DNA of 6,212 bases. Source: an uncultured Oscillospiraceae bacterium (GTDB lineage Bacteria; Bacillota; Clostridia; UBA1212; SIG427). Shown here piece after piece: positions 5,009 to 6,212 of the stretch. The stretch lies in NCBI GenBank assembly GCA_902465325.1, contig CABQMV010000112.1:1-6212 (forward strand). The letters are read 5' to 3'. A program made the translations under genes and the position numbers. The first letter of the stretch is position 1. Each line of letters opens with the position of its first letter. Under the pieces are notes generated by a model. The model was not told the origin of the DNA. It made no database searches and saw only the letters and a program-made list of their open reading frames with translations.

Positions 5009-5671
5009 ATGAACGCAGATATAAAAACACATCTAATAGGAATGAAGTCCGTGCTGCACTACTATTTTATGAGTGTAGCAGTGAGCTGGGCGGGGTTCCC
5101 GATTGTATGTATGGTTTCTACGAGGCTGGGTTGGTACGTAGACAGGATACAGATTTTTTATACGGTTTTTTCTATTATTATATACACAATTCTTACCTAT
5201 TTAGGGATGTATGATATGGGGGAGAACGATAGAAAGCCCTATAGATGGTCCCGCTATAAGGGAAAAGGATTGGTGTGCGGCGCCATGGGCTTTGCCGTTC
5301 TTTATCTGGCAGAAGTTATTATTATTTTTGCCGCGGACAAGTTCATTCGAGTTCAGCATCCGATTATTAATATAGAAGGTCTGCACGGATATGTTACGGA
5401 GCTTATCTATATGCCGTTTTTTTGGCTGTATAAGCTGCTCCAGCCGGAGCACATCATTCCTTCTCCCGGGTATTTCACTGCGCTGCTTCCCGGGGTCTAT
5501 ATAATTGCCGTCAGCGGATTTGCCTATTGGATGGGATACACCGATAAGGTAATTATCAAACATAAGCCAAGAGGAAAGCTGGCACAGATCCTCTTCTACG
5601 GCCGGGCGAAGAAAAAGAAAAAATCCTGGAGCCAGCGGCTGCTGACCCAGACGGAAAAGAAAGGAAAATAA
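5009..5671 (+). CDS. Four-helix integral membrane protein of unknown function
   Basis: The start is taken as ATG 5009, 8 nt after AGGG (4997-5000) in AAAGGCAGGG. A TTG one codon upstream (5006) is less likely. The 220-residue product has four clear hydrophobic spans, at about residues 15-38, 46-67, 87-109 and 156-176. A further amphipathic, aromatic stretch (about 128-145, with MPFFWLYKLL) could be a re-entrant or interfacial helix. The loop after span 2 is rich in Arg/Lys and Tyr, and the C-terminal tail is strongly basic (KKKKK at 201-205), so both probably face the cytoplasm. There is no cleavable signal peptide. I do not recognise a named family or catalytic motif. A gene starting 5 nt after its stop is probably in the same operon, which suggests the two proteins act together, perhaps as membrane anchor and soluble partner; that is inference. 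Confidence 0.75.
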   Translation: MNADIKTHLIGMKSVLHYYFMSVAVSWAGFPIVCMVSTRLGWYVDRIQIFYTVFSIIIYTILTYLGMYDMGENDRKPYRWSRYKGKGLVCGAMGFAVLYLAEVIIIFAADKFIRVQHPIINIEGLHGYVTELIYMPFFWLYKLLQPEHIIPSPGYFTALLPGVYIIAVSGFAYWMGYTDKVIIKHKPRGKLAQILFYGRAKKKKKSWSQRLLTQTEKKGK

Positions 5672-5676
5672 TTTAT

Positions 5677-6212
5677 ATGAATATAGACATAGCGAAAAAC
5701 GCAGTAAATGATTTTAATTATTTTGCGGATCAGAAAATGGAGGAGCGCATTACATCCGGACAGCAGCTTTCCGATACGCTGGCGGATATACAGGACTTTA
5801 TAAAAAGTATAGAGCCCAGCTGGCTTGCTGACCGAGAAGCGCTGGTACAGGAAATTGAAGTTTCGGAGAATGAAGAGTTTTTTGAATTATGTGCCTATGC
5901 TATGAATCACAACAGCGGGGCGATGCCGTCATTTATTGAAGAGGGACTTGGGCGTCGGGGTACAGAGGCGGAGGATTTTCTGCTTTCTTATTTGGAGCTT
6001 CCCATTTTACAGCTTGATGTGAACAGCTCTTCCCTGACAAAGGAGCAGCTCTATGAGACCGACATGATGAATTCTGCCATATATTTGGCAGGTGTGGTGG
6101 GGTCTCAGAGGCTCTATCAGAAGCTTTACGAATTATTCAGACAATGTTTAACCGCCAATGAAATGTTTTTAGAGAAGCTGGTGACAGCCCTGTCGCACAG
6201 AGAAGCGCTTCC
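5677..6212 (+). CDS. Soluble protein of unknown function, 3' end beyond window
   Basis: An open frame runs from ATG 5677 to the window edge without a stop: 178 full codons plus 2 nt. The ATG lies 5 nt after the stop of the membrane-protein gene. Its ribosome binding site, AAAGG at about 5660-5664, is inside that gene's last codons, so the pair is probably translationally coupled in one operon. The visible part has no hydrophobic span. It is acidic and looks mostly helical, beginning MNIDIAKNAVNDFNYFADQK and including a CAYAMNHNSGAMPSFIEEG segment and a Leu-rich stretch, EDFLLSYLELPILQL. No known motif was recognised, so no function is offered. The codon use and GC level are similar to the alpha-galactosidase and membrane-protein genes, in keeping with resident chromosomal DNA. 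Confidence 0.75.
   Translation, partial: MNIDIAKNAVNDFNYFADQKMEERITSGQQLSDTLADIQDFIKSIEPSWLADREALVQEIEVSENEEFFELCAYAMNHNSGAMPSFIEEGLGRRGTEAEDFLLSYLELPILQLDVNSSSLTKEQLYETDMMNSAIYLAGVVGSQRLYQKLYELFRQCLTANEMFLEKLVTALSHREAL

Noticed and set aside
3006..5030. Several minus-strand open frames within the alpha-galactosidase gene
   Set aside because: They are antisense shadows of a high-confidence gene. Their composition mirrors the + strand codons and they have no start signals.

Overview
The window looks like chromosomal DNA of a low-to-moderate GC Firmicute, most likely a gut Clostridia/Lachnospiraceae-type bacterium. This is inferred from the tRNA genes with encoded CCA, strong AGGAGG-type ribosome binding sites, sigma-A-like promoters, a ParB-like protein of the kind carried on clostridial conjugative elements, and a cytoplasmic family GH36 alpha-galactosidase. 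No species call is justified from sequence reading alone.

Region 1 (1-335) is a tRNA array on the + strand: tRNA-Phe(GAA), cut by the left edge, then tRNA-Gly(GCC), a terminator-like hairpin, tRNA-Cys(GCA), and two further inverted repeats, one a perfect 14-bp dyad. Region 2 (about 336-2700) is a graveyard of accessory DNA. A ParB-domain gene with a good start loses its 3' part at about 873-878. It is joined directly to an internal piece of a RecD2-type helicase gene (missing both its N-terminal region and motifs IV-VI). At about 1736-1746 that piece is joined directly to the C-terminal part of an AT-rich beta-propeller-like gene of unknown function. Beyond it, 2500-2691 holds a decayed reading frame with an in-frame amber codon. 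All pieces lie on the + strand with no spacer between the first three. This fits successive deletions in an integrated mobile element beside a tRNA array. A chimeric assembly must also be excluded.

Region 3 (about 2740-6212) is more GC-rich and looks like intact chromosome. A terminator-like or operator-like dyad and a near-consensus promoter (TTGAAT-17-TATAAT) precede the GH36 alpha-galactosidase gene. After it, a second good promoter with an extended -10 drives a probable two-gene unit: a four-helix membrane protein of unknown function, then, 5 nt after its stop, a soluble, probably helical protein that runs off the right edge.

Functionally, the alpha-galactosidase would act on alpha-galactosides (melibiose, raffinose-type sugars or glycan-derived galactosides) already inside the cell, because it has no signal peptide. 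No transporter or sugar regulator lies within the window. I do not see a convincing new defence or mobile system. The most unusual features are the direct triple gene-fragment fusion, the dyads beside the tRNAs, and active-site motif variants in the GH36 enzyme (DAGW rather than DDGW).
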